64,000 bases of DNA from Microthyrium microscopicum (Eukaryota; Ascomycota; Dothideomycetes; Microthyriales; Microthyriaceae): positions 2,285,249 through 2,349,248 of the forward strand of contig MU004231.1 of the NCBI GenBank assembly GCA_010405405.1, read 5' to 3'. Under the pieces are notes generated by a model. The model had not been told where the DNA came from and ran no database searches. It saw nothing but the letters and a program-made list of their open reading frames with translations. The position numbers were made by a program, and so were the translations under genes. How positions within the stretch are numbered: the first letter of the stretch is position 1; each line of letters begins with the position of its first letter. This document shows, one piece after another, positions 25,535 to 36,142 of the stretch.

Positions 25535-26248
25535 CTAATCCATACACATAGCATTCGAGCTCAACTCCTCTGCTCTTTCCAACTGCTTCACATAGATCCT
25601 ATCTTCAAGCTTGGAACAATCCTTCCATGCCTCCCACGAGCCCACTTCCGCGGCCAACTGAGAAATCTCGGTGGTCATCTTGGTGTCTGCTTTCACCCTC
25701 TTTGCCTTTATAGGCCGGACTCCGTATTCTCTGTCGCGCGCCAGTTCCTCCAATTGGGCTTTGAGCTCAGCGATATCGAGCATATCCTCGAGCACTTCCA
25801 TCTCACCAGGCTCCAGAGCGCTGGTTTCCAGCCACTTCTGGACGTTGCGCTTGCTTTCGTACATGAGATTCTTAGGTGACTCCAGCCGAGACACGGTCTC
25901 TTCGGTTAGATCGCAGTCGGTCTCCTCTTGGGTGCACTCTTCACCCTCTAGGGACCATCCACAGTTCCTGGCGCTTCTTTTGATCCAGAGTCGGAAGATG
26001 AACGCGGGGAGTAAATTTATTATGGCCATCATTGGTATGAGCTGTACAAGGTACGGCATGATGGAGTTTTGGCCTGTGTGAGGGTCTGTGAAGCCGCAGT
26101 AGAAGTACCAGTATGAGAGATGTGCAGACATAGTGAGGAGATAGAATTTGAAGAACCACACCCAGTATTGCCTGTCGTTGGCTAGCCATTTACGAAATTC
26201 GCAGTCGGCGCTGAAGAAGGTGTTTCGGATGGTGTTTGCTGTGATCAT
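25535..26248 (-). CDS. predicted two-helix membrane protein with coiled coil, 237 aa
   Basis: I do not recognise the family. Hydrophobic segments at about residues 28-50 (YWVWFFKFYLLTMSAHLSYW) and 66-88 (YLVQLIPMMAIINLLPAF) are likely membrane helices. The rest is a charged, Glu-rich cytosolic-type tail (about 100-237) with heptad-like leucines. It is a single exon converging on Cfd1, with 85 bp between stop codons. Codon use looks like that of neighbouring genes. Confidence 0.6.
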   Translation of the reverse strand: MITANTIRNTFFSADCEFRKWLANDRQYWVWFFKFYLLTMSAHLSYWYFYCGFTDPHTGQNSIMPYLVQLIPMMAIINLLPAFIFRLWIKRSARNCGWSLEGEECTQEETDCDLTEETVSRLESPKNLMYESKRNVQKWLETSALEPGEMEVLEDMLDIAELKAQLEELARDREYGVRPIKAKRVKADTKMTTEISQLAAEVGSWEAWKDCSKLEDRIYVKQLERAEELSSNAMCMD

Positions 26249-27244
26249 CTTGAAGATTTGGTAGTCGTTGAGTAATGATGGATGTCGTTATCGGTATCTG
26301 CAGCTGTTTGTTTAGTGCAGAGGAACAGACGAATGTTCTTGTGGTTTCAGGGAATGATGGGATTTAAGGATCATAGAGCAGCTTTTAACGGTTGTGATTA
26401 TGACTTTGGCATTGGAAACGCGGTTGTTATCTGTTAGTGCGTGTCGTGAACCACGGGTGAGTCTCACAACAACACTAATTTTGGTCAAACTATGGACGAA
26501 TGTCTTGGAACTTGTCAAATATCTGACTTTCGAAGTGCAACTAGTGGGCCAAGTTGAAGTTTTAAGCTGGTTCTTAAGCAGAAGTATTGGCAAGAAACGG
26601 TGTTGTACGATGCGAAATGTACGGATGACATCAAAACACCATGTATCTAATCTTTCTCGATCCTCTGGCTGTAATACGTTTTTCCACCCTCGTGGTGTTC
26701 CTGATGGTCGAAAGAAGCCGAACTGTAACTGAACTATATATAAGTATTCTTTACTATTACACATTAGATTACATTGGCATCATGTGAGGATCGTGTCGTG
26801 AGTCACTGCGTTGCCACATACCTATCATGGAGAAAAATCGTATTTTACTCCTATACTCGGCCGTATCTGCCACTTGAGACTTTAGGGTCATGGACCAAAA
26901 TGAAAAAATTGCTGGATGGTGAGCGTGGCGAATCGCTCAACTTGGTACGAAATACTAAGCAGTGACGATTAGCTCCCAGATCTATGAACTTTGGAGCCTG
27001 CCTTCTACCACAGTAGAGTATTCAAGGACGCTTCTGTCCAGTCTCCAGGTATTCTACCTTTCTCTATTACAGCTTTTCTCCCTTCCCAAATATCGTTCGT
27101 CGCAAACCCAAACCGTAACCTCCATAGACCATACAAGAAACACAAACCGATTAAGCAAAAAACTCGATCCACCACCATTTTTAGCCGACGAGAATTTCCA
27201 AACATAAAGAACAAGGTACAGAACTAGGACAGAACTAGGACAGA
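26249..27244. other. intergenic region
   Basis: No supported gene; a 150-codon minus frame (26312-26764) is Ser/Thr/His-biased and unlikely. A copy of the motif GTGAACCACGGGTGAGTCTC near 26,448 resembles the 25-bp repeats at 46,101. Confidence 0.45.
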
Positions 27245-27703
27245 ATGTCTCAGAATCTACAAGGCAGTCCAGCAAAGGAGTGCAACTGCTGTCGAAAGCA
27301 AAACACACGTTCTGTAGGAATGTCCAGCGGAGCTCGAATAGACGCGATTATTAAGGGCAGTCTGACCCACAATCGGTTTCCAGAGTTTTGGGTTCTCTGC
27401 ACACTATCTGTCGCTGCAATCACCTACCCATGGCTTCTGAAAATGGAGCTCTTTGGTGAAGAACCACTGAAAGGCATCTTCATCTTCCTGAGCTTCTTAT
27501 GGACTCTTTTCGTGACTGGGTTGGTCTGTCTTTTCCTTGGGTTCCTAGGCGTTGTTTTTGGTGTACCAATCTACTACGCCATGGCAATGCTTTACAACGG
27601 AATTCTCGACCTGAAGACATTCTTGGCTTCAACCAATTCTTGCAACTGCAGCTGCCAACCTCAACCAGATCACCCTGCTGGCTCTCCGACCTCTATTAGT
27701 TGA
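27245..27703 (+). CDS. small membrane protein, tandem family copy 1, 152 aa
   Basis: Unknown function. The N-terminal part has a Cys motif (CNCCRK), then the family signature HNRFPEFWVL, a hydrophobic segment at about 55-70 and a long hydrophobic double segment at about 83-125 (FIFLSFLWTLFVTGLVC onward). The tail is rich in cysteine (NSCNCSCQP). Two related units follow at 28023 and 29090 with the same RFP-xF...W...EM/AM-Y...C-x-C plan. The C-terminal C-x-C-x-C may be lipid-modified or bind metal, which is an inference. Confidence 0.65.
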   Translation: MSQNLQGSPAKECNCCRKQNTRSVGMSSGARIDAIIKGSLTHNRFPEFWVLCTLSVAAITYPWLLKMELFGEEPLKGIFIFLSFLWTLFVTGLVCLFLGFLGVVFGVPIYYAMAMLYNGILDLKTFLASTNSCNCSCQPQPDHPAGSPTSIS

Positions 27704-28022
27704 TGTTGTGTCATCTCTGGCACACCGGAATAGCAGATTTGTACTCGATAGAATGGATAAGAATATACAGGCTTAGTTGTAGAAAGCTGAAGACAATCTG
27801 GTGATTTTGACCCCAACTTTCGTTTTGAGGCGCAGATATTACCATTTTTTCCCGCAACGTCGTGATTTAGAGGTCCTGTTCTCTTCACCACCCGACAGCT
27901 TATCCAGCGAGCGTGTCATGACAATCAGCAGCAAGTCAACTGTAGAGGCTGTCTTTGCTGCACATCCATAAACTACATTATCCAGCCTCCAGCCATAGCT
28001 TATATCCAGTCGTCACCAGCAA

Positions 28023-28536
28023 ATGAAAGCCATCACAACGCCAGAAACACAACCAAAACCCAAGGCGTCTGTTGATGCTTTTCCATTATACACTTCAACA
28101 GGGGAGCACAATTGTTGTTCACAACTGGTGGCATCACGGCCAAGAACGTCCAGTATACCAGAATCAACGCAATCAAGGACTGGCATTTTAAGAACGAGCG
28201 ATTTCCTGTATTCTACTTACTATGGGCAATCTACACTGCTGCAATCTTCTATTAGTGGGCTTTTAGCACCGAATGTTTTACCAAGGACGAGGAATTTGAC
28301 CGGTGGTTTTCCTTTTACTTCTTCTTACTCTTCGTCTCTGGAGCAGTGGAGCCGGATTCTTAATCCTTGTGCCACCTATCATCGCCCTTGGTGTGACCTC
28401 TCTATATCTCTTGGAGATGATATACACTGGATTTTGTCTGCTCATGGACACTCTGTCTTCTTATCCCTTCTGCAATTGTACTTGCCATGAACTTCGACCA
28501 CGTCGCTCAGCCTGCGGTTGGAAAAAGTGGGTTTGA
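28023..28536 (+). pseudogene. small membrane protein, tandem family copy 2, inactivated
   Basis: Homology to copies 1 and 3 runs through three reading segments. The start at 28023 carries EHNCCSQ in one frame. A second frame from about 28,130 reads ERFPVFYLLWAIYTAAIFY, then a TAG where copy 3 has an Arg codon, and on to LLFVSGAV. A third frame from about 28,350 reads GAGFLILVPPIIALGV, LLEMIYTGF and FCNCTCHE. Two frame changes and one internal stop therefore separate it from an intact gene. Upstream DNA (CCTCCAGCCATAGCTTAT near 27,986) is also duplicated before copy 3 (near 28,926), so the duplicated unit includes the promoter. Confidence 0.75.
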
Positions 28537-29089
28537 TATTTTCAACTGATCATAAAAGCAATAAGGCTAGAGGCTATCTAGAACATAGACTCACTATTCG
28601 GTGTCACAATACACTCGTTTTCGAACAGTCGTGATTCAAGACTATTTAGACTAGAGACTAGGTCACTGCCTCATGACTTGCTTGGCACACGATGTGTGGG
28701 AGCATCCGTATGCGGTAGATAGTCATATAGGCTTCCAGTGAGAATAGACGGTGCGAATAGAGGTCGCAACCTGAACTTGGTGGTAATGGTACGAGGCTAC
28801 GAGCGTAATCCCGTTGTGGCGCAGCACAAGTGAGTGACCACTGGATGGACTCGAATTTGGCCCCCAAACATACCGTATGGGGCTTAGAAATTGTTATCTT
28901 GTGGTGCAGAACGAACATAAACCGGCCTCCAGCCATTGATTATCATCTGCTTTTCAGTGCTTCAACTCCCTGGAGTTAGGCATCCTTGTCCTGAACATCG
29001 AACGAAAGCTTCCCAAAGAGGTCAAAATCTGCTATTCGTGGAAAACGACCCAGCGACCAGGACATCAAAAATTGCGGCGGCACCGGAAG

Positions 29090-29611
29090 ATGGTACTCAG
29101 TGTACAAGAAATGCGACAGAGAGCTGAAAACCTCGACATAACTAATTCGAATTCACACCCGTCCCCAGAACTACCAGATATCAAGATGTCAAGTGCGAGC
29201 TCAAACACTCCCAGGATTTCCAGCGGCGAGAGAATAAGCACAATAGTCAGCTCCATTTTTGAACACAAACGACTTCCTGAATTCATCTTCCTATGGGTTG
29301 TCATTTCTGCTACACTCTTCTATCGCTGGCAGTTCGACCCTGACAATACTTTCACAAAGGATGACGATTTGTCAGATAAGATAGCATGGCTTGTCGTCTT
29401 CATTCTCCTGGTTTCTGGCTTCGGAATCTTCTGGATTATGCCAATCGTGGTATCTGGAGCTGTCGCTCTTCTCTACGTCTTGGAAATGTTGTATATCGGA
29501 TTCTTTGCCTTCCGAGAATTCCTAGTTTCGAAAAGAGCGTGCAGTTGTGCGTGCCATCGGCCTCAACAAGCGGATTGCTGTAATTGTGGAGTCAAACCAA
29601 AATCACAGTGA
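29090..29611 (+). CDS. small membrane protein, tandem family copy 3, 173 aa
   Basis: Starts at ATG 29090, with alternative internal Mets. The hydrophilic N-terminus is followed by the family signature HKRLPEFIFLWVVISATLFY. A second, long hydrophobic region (about residues 103-145, WLVVFILLVSGFGIFWIM onward) leads into a Cys-rich tail (CSCACH, CCNCG). It is intact, unlike copy 2, and more similar to copy 2 than to copy 1. Function unknown. Confidence 0.65.
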   Translation: MVLSVQEMRQRAENLDITNSNSHPSPELPDIKMSSASSNTPRISSGERISTIVSSIFEHKRLPEFIFLWVVISATLFYRWQFDPDNTFTKDDDLSDKIAWLVVFILLVSGFGIFWIMPIVVSGAVALLYVLEMLYIGFFAFREFLVSKRACSCACHRPQQADCCNCGVKPKSQ

Positions 29612-30256
29612 TAGATCTGTCATGAAACCTAGTGACAGCTAAATTAGGCAATCTCTCACGTATTTGAGCGCATGATCTGGGTGGATGGTATGTGATGGCA
29701 ACTGATATTGGTGGAGATAACTTTACTGCGTTATGATACCGGAATTATAGGCAAGAGCAGGGCCATGAACTTGAAGAGATAGAGTATTGTCATACTTGGT
29801 ATTGTTAGGTGCCAGACAACAGTACTTCCAATCATAAAGTGTTTTGTCTGATAATGAGCTGACCGGGAAATAAACAACGATGAACATTGCCGCGAAAATC
29901 AATCAAAGTCAGAAAAATTGCATCGACGGGTTGATGCGAACCCCGTCCACACTGGTGCTAGTTGAGGAAGGAGAGAGAAAGGAACCAGTGAAGAACGACT
30001 ACCAAGACTAAGATGTAACTTCTCAAGCATGTGGAAATCGCCCAATGCCAGTCGAATTAACTGGGATCAAGGTTTCCGACAGCGGATGGCGCGACTCGCG
30101 GTAATGGGACGACTGCGGGGGCACGGGGGGATAACAACCAAGATAGTTAGCTCAAAGTATAAAGATGTTGGCGCGGATACTTCCATCTTAGCTTTCGAAT
30201 TGTTTCCAATCCGTCTTCACAAGCCTCATACCCAGCAAGCCCACGAAATCTCCATC
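29612..30256. other. intergenic region
   Basis: No gene seen between the tandem family and the ABM-fold gene. Confidence 0.5.
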
Positions 30257-31020
30257 ATGGCGCCTCTGGTCTTTGTCGCTGATATCAAAACCGTGAGCCA
30301 GGAAGCTCGAGATCAGGTCAGTAGATCAGTGGACTACATTTGGCTGATACACCTATTGATAATCCTGTAGGCCATCCAGCATCTTTACAAGGTGACTGAT
30401 TATGCCTACGCGAACGAGTCTGGAACCTCGCGGTACTTGGTCTGCATTCCCATTGATGACAGTGACAACACATCTATCTACATGGTCGAAGGGTACGTTT
30501 TCTCCCTCAGCCTCGCCATTCCAACCATGGTCAGCTGTTGACACTATTTTCCAGGTACAAGGCCACGAAAGATCAAGAGGCCCATCGCGCAGCTCCACCA
30601 GTCGCCGAATTGTTCAAAGCGCTCGGCGGTGGTCTCGTATCTGCTCCTCCCGCCGCATATACGCTGTCGCCAGTCGCTGGCTTCCAACGTTCCGGCTTGA
30701 CTACTCCACCAGCAGGCGCTGTCATCATCTTGACGACCTTTGGATACCACGCAGGCTACACAGGTTTTGCTGTAGAGGGCTGGAAAGCGCTCGTAGCTCA
30801 TGCGCAGGCCAATGAACCTGGAGCGCTGGCAGTCAGTATCCTAGAGGATGCAGAGGGGAGCAAGATCCACAGCGTTCAAGTGTTTGACAGCGAGCAGAGC
30901 GCTGATGCACATGTCAATGGTGAAGCTATCAAGGCCAATAGGGACCATAATGGCAGTGCGCGAAATGGTGAAAGAAGTGTTGTGCGGGTGAAGGCTCTGT
31001 ATGGGTATTTGGCCAAATAA
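30257..31020 (+). CDS. ABM-superfamily (dimeric alpha-beta barrel) protein, 215 aa
   Basis: Three exons keep frame: 30257-30316, 30371-30492 and 30555-31020. The start ATG follows a CCATC context. The first half (NESGTSRYLVCIP ... IYMVEGYKATKDQEAH) matches the antibiotic biosynthesis monooxygenase fold, where 'PGTLRY' and 'EhW/Y' positions are conserved. The second half (GFAVEGWKALVAHAQANEPG ... IHSVQVFDSEQSADAH) looks like a second, degenerate copy, so the chain may be a fused tandem barrel. Such proteins in fungi are mostly uncharacterised cofactor-independent oxygenase-like proteins. There is no signal peptide. Confidence 0.7.
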
Positions 31021-31800
31021 GGGGCTTTCGAAAATGCCTTGAGTCTCGATTCTTCTACGGGGTAATCGACCCCTGATGCTTCTGTATACGGGTTCCAAAA
31101 GACAGCAATTCTGGTCAATGAGATCCATTAATCAAAGTTTTTAGGCCACTTCGAAATACTGCATGGTCTTCTTGTCTAGGTCTAATTTTCTACCATGGCG
31201 TCAGATGTTCAGCATGTCATCGAGAGATACATGAATACTCACACAGGACTATACCAACAATGATCATTTAACCTTTAGCCAGATTCTTTTGGCCAGATTC
31301 TTTTGGCCAGATTCTTTTGGCCAGATGTACTTCTCCTTTCCTCACGGCGAACACAACCAATGCAATCTTCAAGAATAGCGTGCCCAACAATGCACCAAAG
31401 ACCGAAATCGACTGTCTCACTGCGCTCGTACACCTGCCATTCGATAATGGCGTTCGCTGCTCGAGATTGCCAACTTTTGGGAATCGAATTCCAAGTTTGT
31501 GTCTGGGAACCGGCCTACCTCATGTCGGAAAGACACTGAGAATTGGACGAACCTGCACAGTGTGTACAGCAGTCACAGCCACACTACGAGGCAACCAAAA
31601 AAAGCCTTGCGAGAACAGATAACATTGAAAGCTGGCAGTGTCTCAATACATGTAGTCCGCGGTCCTGATTGGTGAGAGCGGGATATGTCGCCCAATTGAG
31701 AAAGTGCTCGCAAGATGCATAAGGTACACGAGCAACGTAGATCGGCTTACCGCATGCTTGGCTCCCCATACTGCGTCATGAGGCATAAAAGTAGTACTGC
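31021..31800. other. intergenic region with a short minisatellite
   Basis: No supported gene. It holds a 14-bp tandem repeat at 31278-31325 (listed separately). Confidence 0.45.
31278..31325 (+). repeat. 14-bp minisatellite, about 3.4 copies
   Basis: The unit GCCAGATTCTTTTG begins at 31278, 31292, 31306 and (partial) 31320 with no mismatch among full copies, which implies recent expansion. Confidence 0.85.
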
Positions 31801-32655
31801 ATGTTGTCTCTAATGATGGGCAATTCTGGTGGAATAGCTATAGACTTGTCAGCAAGTATAAATAAGGACTGTGTAATGAACCTGTTTCCAAATTACAATC
31901 TCAGTTTCCATCAGCCATCAACAGAAGACATACCAAACTATATTCTCGAGCCGGTCTTTTGTTGTCAGCTTACACGCTTGAAAAACATCTTCGGAGAACA
32001 TCTATCTAAAGATTTCAAAATGATTGCCTGCATGGTTCCTGAGAGCACACCCGATCCGCAACCTACGATTATGCTTGAAGGACCGTCAGGCAGTGACAAC
32101 ATCATCTACCTGACCAATGGCGGGCAACGACAACCACTATTCACTGTTCAATTTGACATTTCTCACAAGCCAAACGTTCGACTTTCGCGCTCCCTACCAG
32201 CGCCGCAGCCTGGCCAACAACTCACACAATTTGTAGGCACGGCTGAGATTGGGCAACTTTCCGAAGCTATAACTCTCAACATCCATGGCCGTGAAATCAA
32301 GAACAACGAAACTGGGAGCTTGAGTACAGGCTACAGGAAGGACTTCGTGTCGCCATTTCCAAGCGCCCTTGGGGCCGGTGTCAAGATGAGGTGGAAAGAT
32401 ACATCGTCCAGCCGAGGACTGGAACTTTGGAACGAGGACAAGAAGGTCAAGGTTGCAAGGTTTATGCCACATCTTCTGAGCAAAGGCGATCCGGAGCTCC
32501 TGATGTTTCTGCCAATTAGGAACGCGGATGAGGAACACTTTTTGGATCTGGTAGTATTGATGGCCATGGCTCAGCTCGCCAAAAGCAAGATCAATAATAA
32601 AGTGGGAGGCCAAATTTTCAAGACTATCATGGGGCTACCCGGTGTAGGTTCTTGA
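31801..32655 (+). CDS. unknown protein, possibly tubby-C/DUF6593-like
   Basis: An open frame of 284 codons. The part from about residue 74 (ATG 32020, KMIACMVPES) looks protein-like and could be the real start; the first 70 residues are less convincing. A core with alternating strands, VKMRWKDTSSSRGLELW followed by KKVKVARFMPH, recalls the LURP/tubby-C beta-barrel plan found in fungal DUF6593 proteins. The C-terminus has a helix (DLVVLMAMAQLAKSK). The similarity is weak, so function is unassigned. Confidence 0.5.
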   Translation: MLSLMMGNSGGIAIDLSASINKDCVMNLFPNYNLSFHQPSTEDIPNYILEPVFCCQLTRLKNIFGEHLSKDFKMIACMVPESTPDPQPTIMLEGPSGSDNIIYLTNGGQRQPLFTVQFDISHKPNVRLSRSLPAPQPGQQLTQFVGTAEIGQLSEAITLNIHGREIKNNETGSLSTGYRKDFVSPFPSALGAGVKMRWKDTSSSRGLELWNEDKKVKVARFMPHLLSKGDPELLMFLPIRNADEEHFLDLVVLMAMAQLAKSKINNKVGGQIFKTIMGLPGVGS

Positions 32656-33360
32656 AAACCGCAAAGGCTTGAAGAAGAGAGGCAATGAAAGAGTTGGACA
32701 TGTCGTAGCTGCTTTGTAGGTAGGTACATTCTTAGCATGTGTTGGACCGTCCTTGACTCCAGTTCAAGAGAAATCAAATGCCGCACAATTGTTCGACTTG
32801 TCAAGCCATCCCGAAGCAGAACAGTTGAAGAAGAGCTAGTGTTCGGTCTTATCTGTATGAAGTAATGAATAGCCTTTCTAGTTCAGGAGTCAGTATATAA
32901 CATGGCACATCAGTCAGTGACCTACGTGACACGTAATGCTTTAACGTATCCTCACGCCTTGGTCCAAAGTATCTCGGGGGGTACAACTCATAATAGGATG
33001 TCGCTAACAAGTCTTCTGGCCATGACTTGGGACACAAAAGAACACGAAGCGGCCAAATTGATATGCCGCTGCTGTTGCAATGTCGAAAGCAATCCGCGAT
33101 CAAGTTTCCATAAGAGTACATGGATCATAGGGGAGGACACCCGATACACGTTAGCCAACGAAAAGGTATTCTATTTCACACCAACACCACTGCAATGATG
33201 CCACTGAACCCAACTGAAACAATGCAGTCTACATACAATGGCAGTCCCAGTTCGATATAGCCACCACTGCACTAGCAAAAGGCACTCTTTAATATGTCCC
33301 TGACGCAAGAAATGATTACCAGTCCAATACGTTTCGATACGATACACTCCATCATGCCAT
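32656..33360. other. intergenic region
   Basis: No gene seen; it holds the 3' flanks of the two converging genes. Confidence 0.5.
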
Positions 33361-35833
33361 CTACTGTACTTGATTGACGATTTCGCTAGCCCGAGAGAGC
33401 GACTCGACCATCTGTTGACATTCCTTGCGGCGGCGCACGGTATACTCAGATTCTTTGAGTAGATCGTCGAGCTCGGTTTGCTTGTACATGTTCTCCAGAA
33501 GCTCTTTTTGCATCTCGTCTTTGGAAAACCTGCACATCGTTAGTGGAAAATCGAAATCAGTAGAGGTGGAGCGCTTACGCAACGAGGTTCAGCATGATTG
33601 CTTTCGGGACCATGTCAATCATGGTTCGCCGGACGATGTTGAAGTAAGAGGTGATGAGCAATTCTGACAGTGGTTAGTTGGGGATGGCGATGGCTAAGAG
33701 AGTGACTTACTGATCACTTCGACTTCCTGTGCTTCCTTGTCGGACAAAGCGGACGACGCTTTCAGAGTTGGAGGTGGGGCGTCCATGGCAGCCATCTTTT
33801 TCTTGTTTCGGTTTGGGAAGAAGCTACCAAAGAAGCCGCTGCCATTCTCCTCACCCATTACTGGGCTGGCGGCGCGTAAAGGTGCTGCGCCGGGGGGTAG
33901 AGGTTTGCCAGTCTTTGGGTCTACTTGGGTAGGACGATTAGCTGCAGGATTATGCTTCTCGTGCACAATTGCCATAGCCTGTATCATGTCAGTGAATTAT
34001 TTAAAAGATCCAGGGCGAATCTTACTCTGGAACCATTGATAAAATCTGGATGACCGGTGTTGATATAGCAAGCTTCCATGGCCACCAGATCTCGCACTAG
34101 TTTATTGGTAGGATCCATGAGTTTCTTCAAAAAGCTAACCACCACGAGATGGAACTTCTCCTTGAGGGCAGGGTATCGCCGGAATGCTGGCTTTGCCAGC
34201 AATTGAGTGAGAATTCGGACAAGCTCGTCGTATACCAATGATACACATTTCAAAGATGGCTCATTCAAACGGCGGATTTGGTCCTTGATAACGACCTCAA
34301 ACGCGGCAGTACCGACAAAGAGAGCGGGTGATGAACCAGAAGAGTTGACCAATATAGTTCGGATATCATTGTCTTTGACTACGTCGAATGGATCCACAGC
34401 TTTGATACCGTTGGAATAAAGTTCGTGAAACACAAAGCTGATACGAGCACCACCAGAAAGTTCAATACTGGACAGTTCTTGAGTAGCTTTGCCTTCCAGC
34501 ACAGTTTGATAGTCTCGAGAAAATTCTGTGATGAGATTGAGAATGACGTTTGATGGATTTCCAAGCAGAGAGTCGCCCAGTTGCGATAATTCTGCGGTAT
34601 ACTTTTGCAGTGAGGATTGTATCCGTTGCTTGATATCCGGCAGGGTTTGTTTGATATGCATCATGAGAAGCTGTAATGATTAGTGTCGATCAAAAGTATC
34701 AGTTGAGGATATCTTACCATATTCAGTTTCCTAGCTAGATATGGAGTTCCGCAGTACGCAGCTTTGCTTCGATAAGCCTTGTGGTTTTCGAAAAAGTTGC
34801 GCTCCGCTTCGAGGGCAACTTGAATTTGCTTTTTATTTTCAATATCTCGTTGACCACGGTTGACAACAGGAACATAGCCAAGGCGTAGAGGAATGATTCT
34901 TCCAGCAAGAATATCGATAACGTCCGTACCCTCGTCCATAATGTCGACCTTTGTGAGCACACCGATTGTTCTTTGTCCTTCTGGGTCGACCTCTCTCGCT
35001 AACTTGAGACCGTCCGAATTGGCCAAATCTGTGTTGGCAGCGGTAACAGCGAGAATGATCGCGTTGGCCTTGCTGATGTACTTCACCACCATATCCCGAA
35101 TCTGTCGTTCAATGTCTCGCGGTTGGTCACCAACAGGTACTCTTGTAAGGCCGGGCAAATCGACGAGAGTGAGAGTAAGGACGTTGGGCGAATATATGCG
35201 GAGGCCGATGGGTGCGGGCGAGATTCCGGCATTGCGACCAACCTTTGCCTCTGTTTCGCGGGAAATCTCATCGCGAATCTTGTTAAAATCGTAAAACTTC
35301 TGACCCGGAATGTGCAAAAACTCTCCCCATTCATCTTGATTGGCCTCTTTATCCGTCGTCTTTAGGTCAGCTTTCGTGCCATTTGTGTCAGCCTTCGGGC
35401 GATTGAGTAGTTGGAGAACGAGAGGCCTTCGAGTGACGATGCCAGATCCACGGGGCAAGCTATTTCATGTCAACAACCAATACTCCGTGAGGCTTACATC
35501 GGCAGGCGACGTACAAATCTCGGCCAACAATGTTTTCCAGTACAGAACTCTTGCCACTTGATTGTGATCCAACAACGACGATTTGCGGGAGATCTATGGG
35601 ATTTTGGACCTGTGATAAGATTGGGTTAACGACGGAGCTTTTGGGTTGTTTGCAGGAGGATTGAGGTAGGCGCAACTTACACCAACAGTAGCGAAGACAT
35701 CTTGAAGTTTGTTGACAAGCTGGATCAAGCTTGGATCATTGACGTTGTTTCTGGTATCAACTATTAGCTAGCTGCCCCTGTTGGTATGCAATGTTATGGT
35801 TGCCTACTGATTTGGGTTTATAGATTGCGCCAT
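33361..35833 (-). CDS. VPS1: Vps1 dynamin-like GTPase
   Basis: Vps1 severs or remodels membranes in Golgi-vacuole traffic, endocytosis and peroxisome fission. Eight exons keep frame on the minus strand: 35808-35833, 35681-35750, 35515-35609, 34718-35459, 34026-34670, 33711-33978, 33579-33663 and 33361-33529, giving 699 aa. The P-loop GSQSSGKS is at residues 46-53. GRDFLPRG spans an exon junction. [12 protein letters not shown] (G3) and LTKVD (G4) follow. [14 protein letters not shown]-type residues distinguish Vps1 from Dnm1. The stalk and a variable insert ([10 protein letters not shown] ... NRNKKKM) precede the GTPase effector domain ([20 protein letters not shown]). No PH or proline-rich domain is present, as expected for Vps1. 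Confidence 0.93.
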
Positions 35834-36125
35834 GGTGGGCGACGTTGATGGAGAGTGGTGCGCAAGGTGTCCGACAATAGATAATATAGAGGAATGAAGG
35901 AGAAGCAGACAGTTGGAGGTGGCAGCAGCCTGGAGAGAGATGGGAGGGAATGTTTTGGAGTTGTATGTCTGAGTTGCGCAGCTTGATGACCTCCCGGTTC
36001 CAGGTGAAGACAGCACTGGCAGGAGCCATCCGTGACAAGGCAGGGGTCATACTTGTGGCCGTGCAGATATAAAAGTCCGTGCGTGTAGCGGCCCAAAATC
36101 CACGTGGCTCAAGTACCTTTGAAAC
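35834..36125. other. Vps1 promoter region
   Basis: Short host segment between the Vps1 start and the inverted repeat of the piggyBac island. No gene. Confidence 0.5.
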
Positions 36126-36142
36126 ATCCCTTCGTATCTGAT
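36126..36142 (+). repeat. left terminal inverted repeat of the piggyBac island
   Basis: Perfect reverse complement of 39047-39063, at the boundary where AT content jumps. Confidence 0.8.

Noticed and set aside
26312-26764. 150-codon minus-strand frame starting Met-Cys
   Set aside because: It starts MC but lacks Cys at positions 12 and 14 and any other family feature; composition is intergenic-like.
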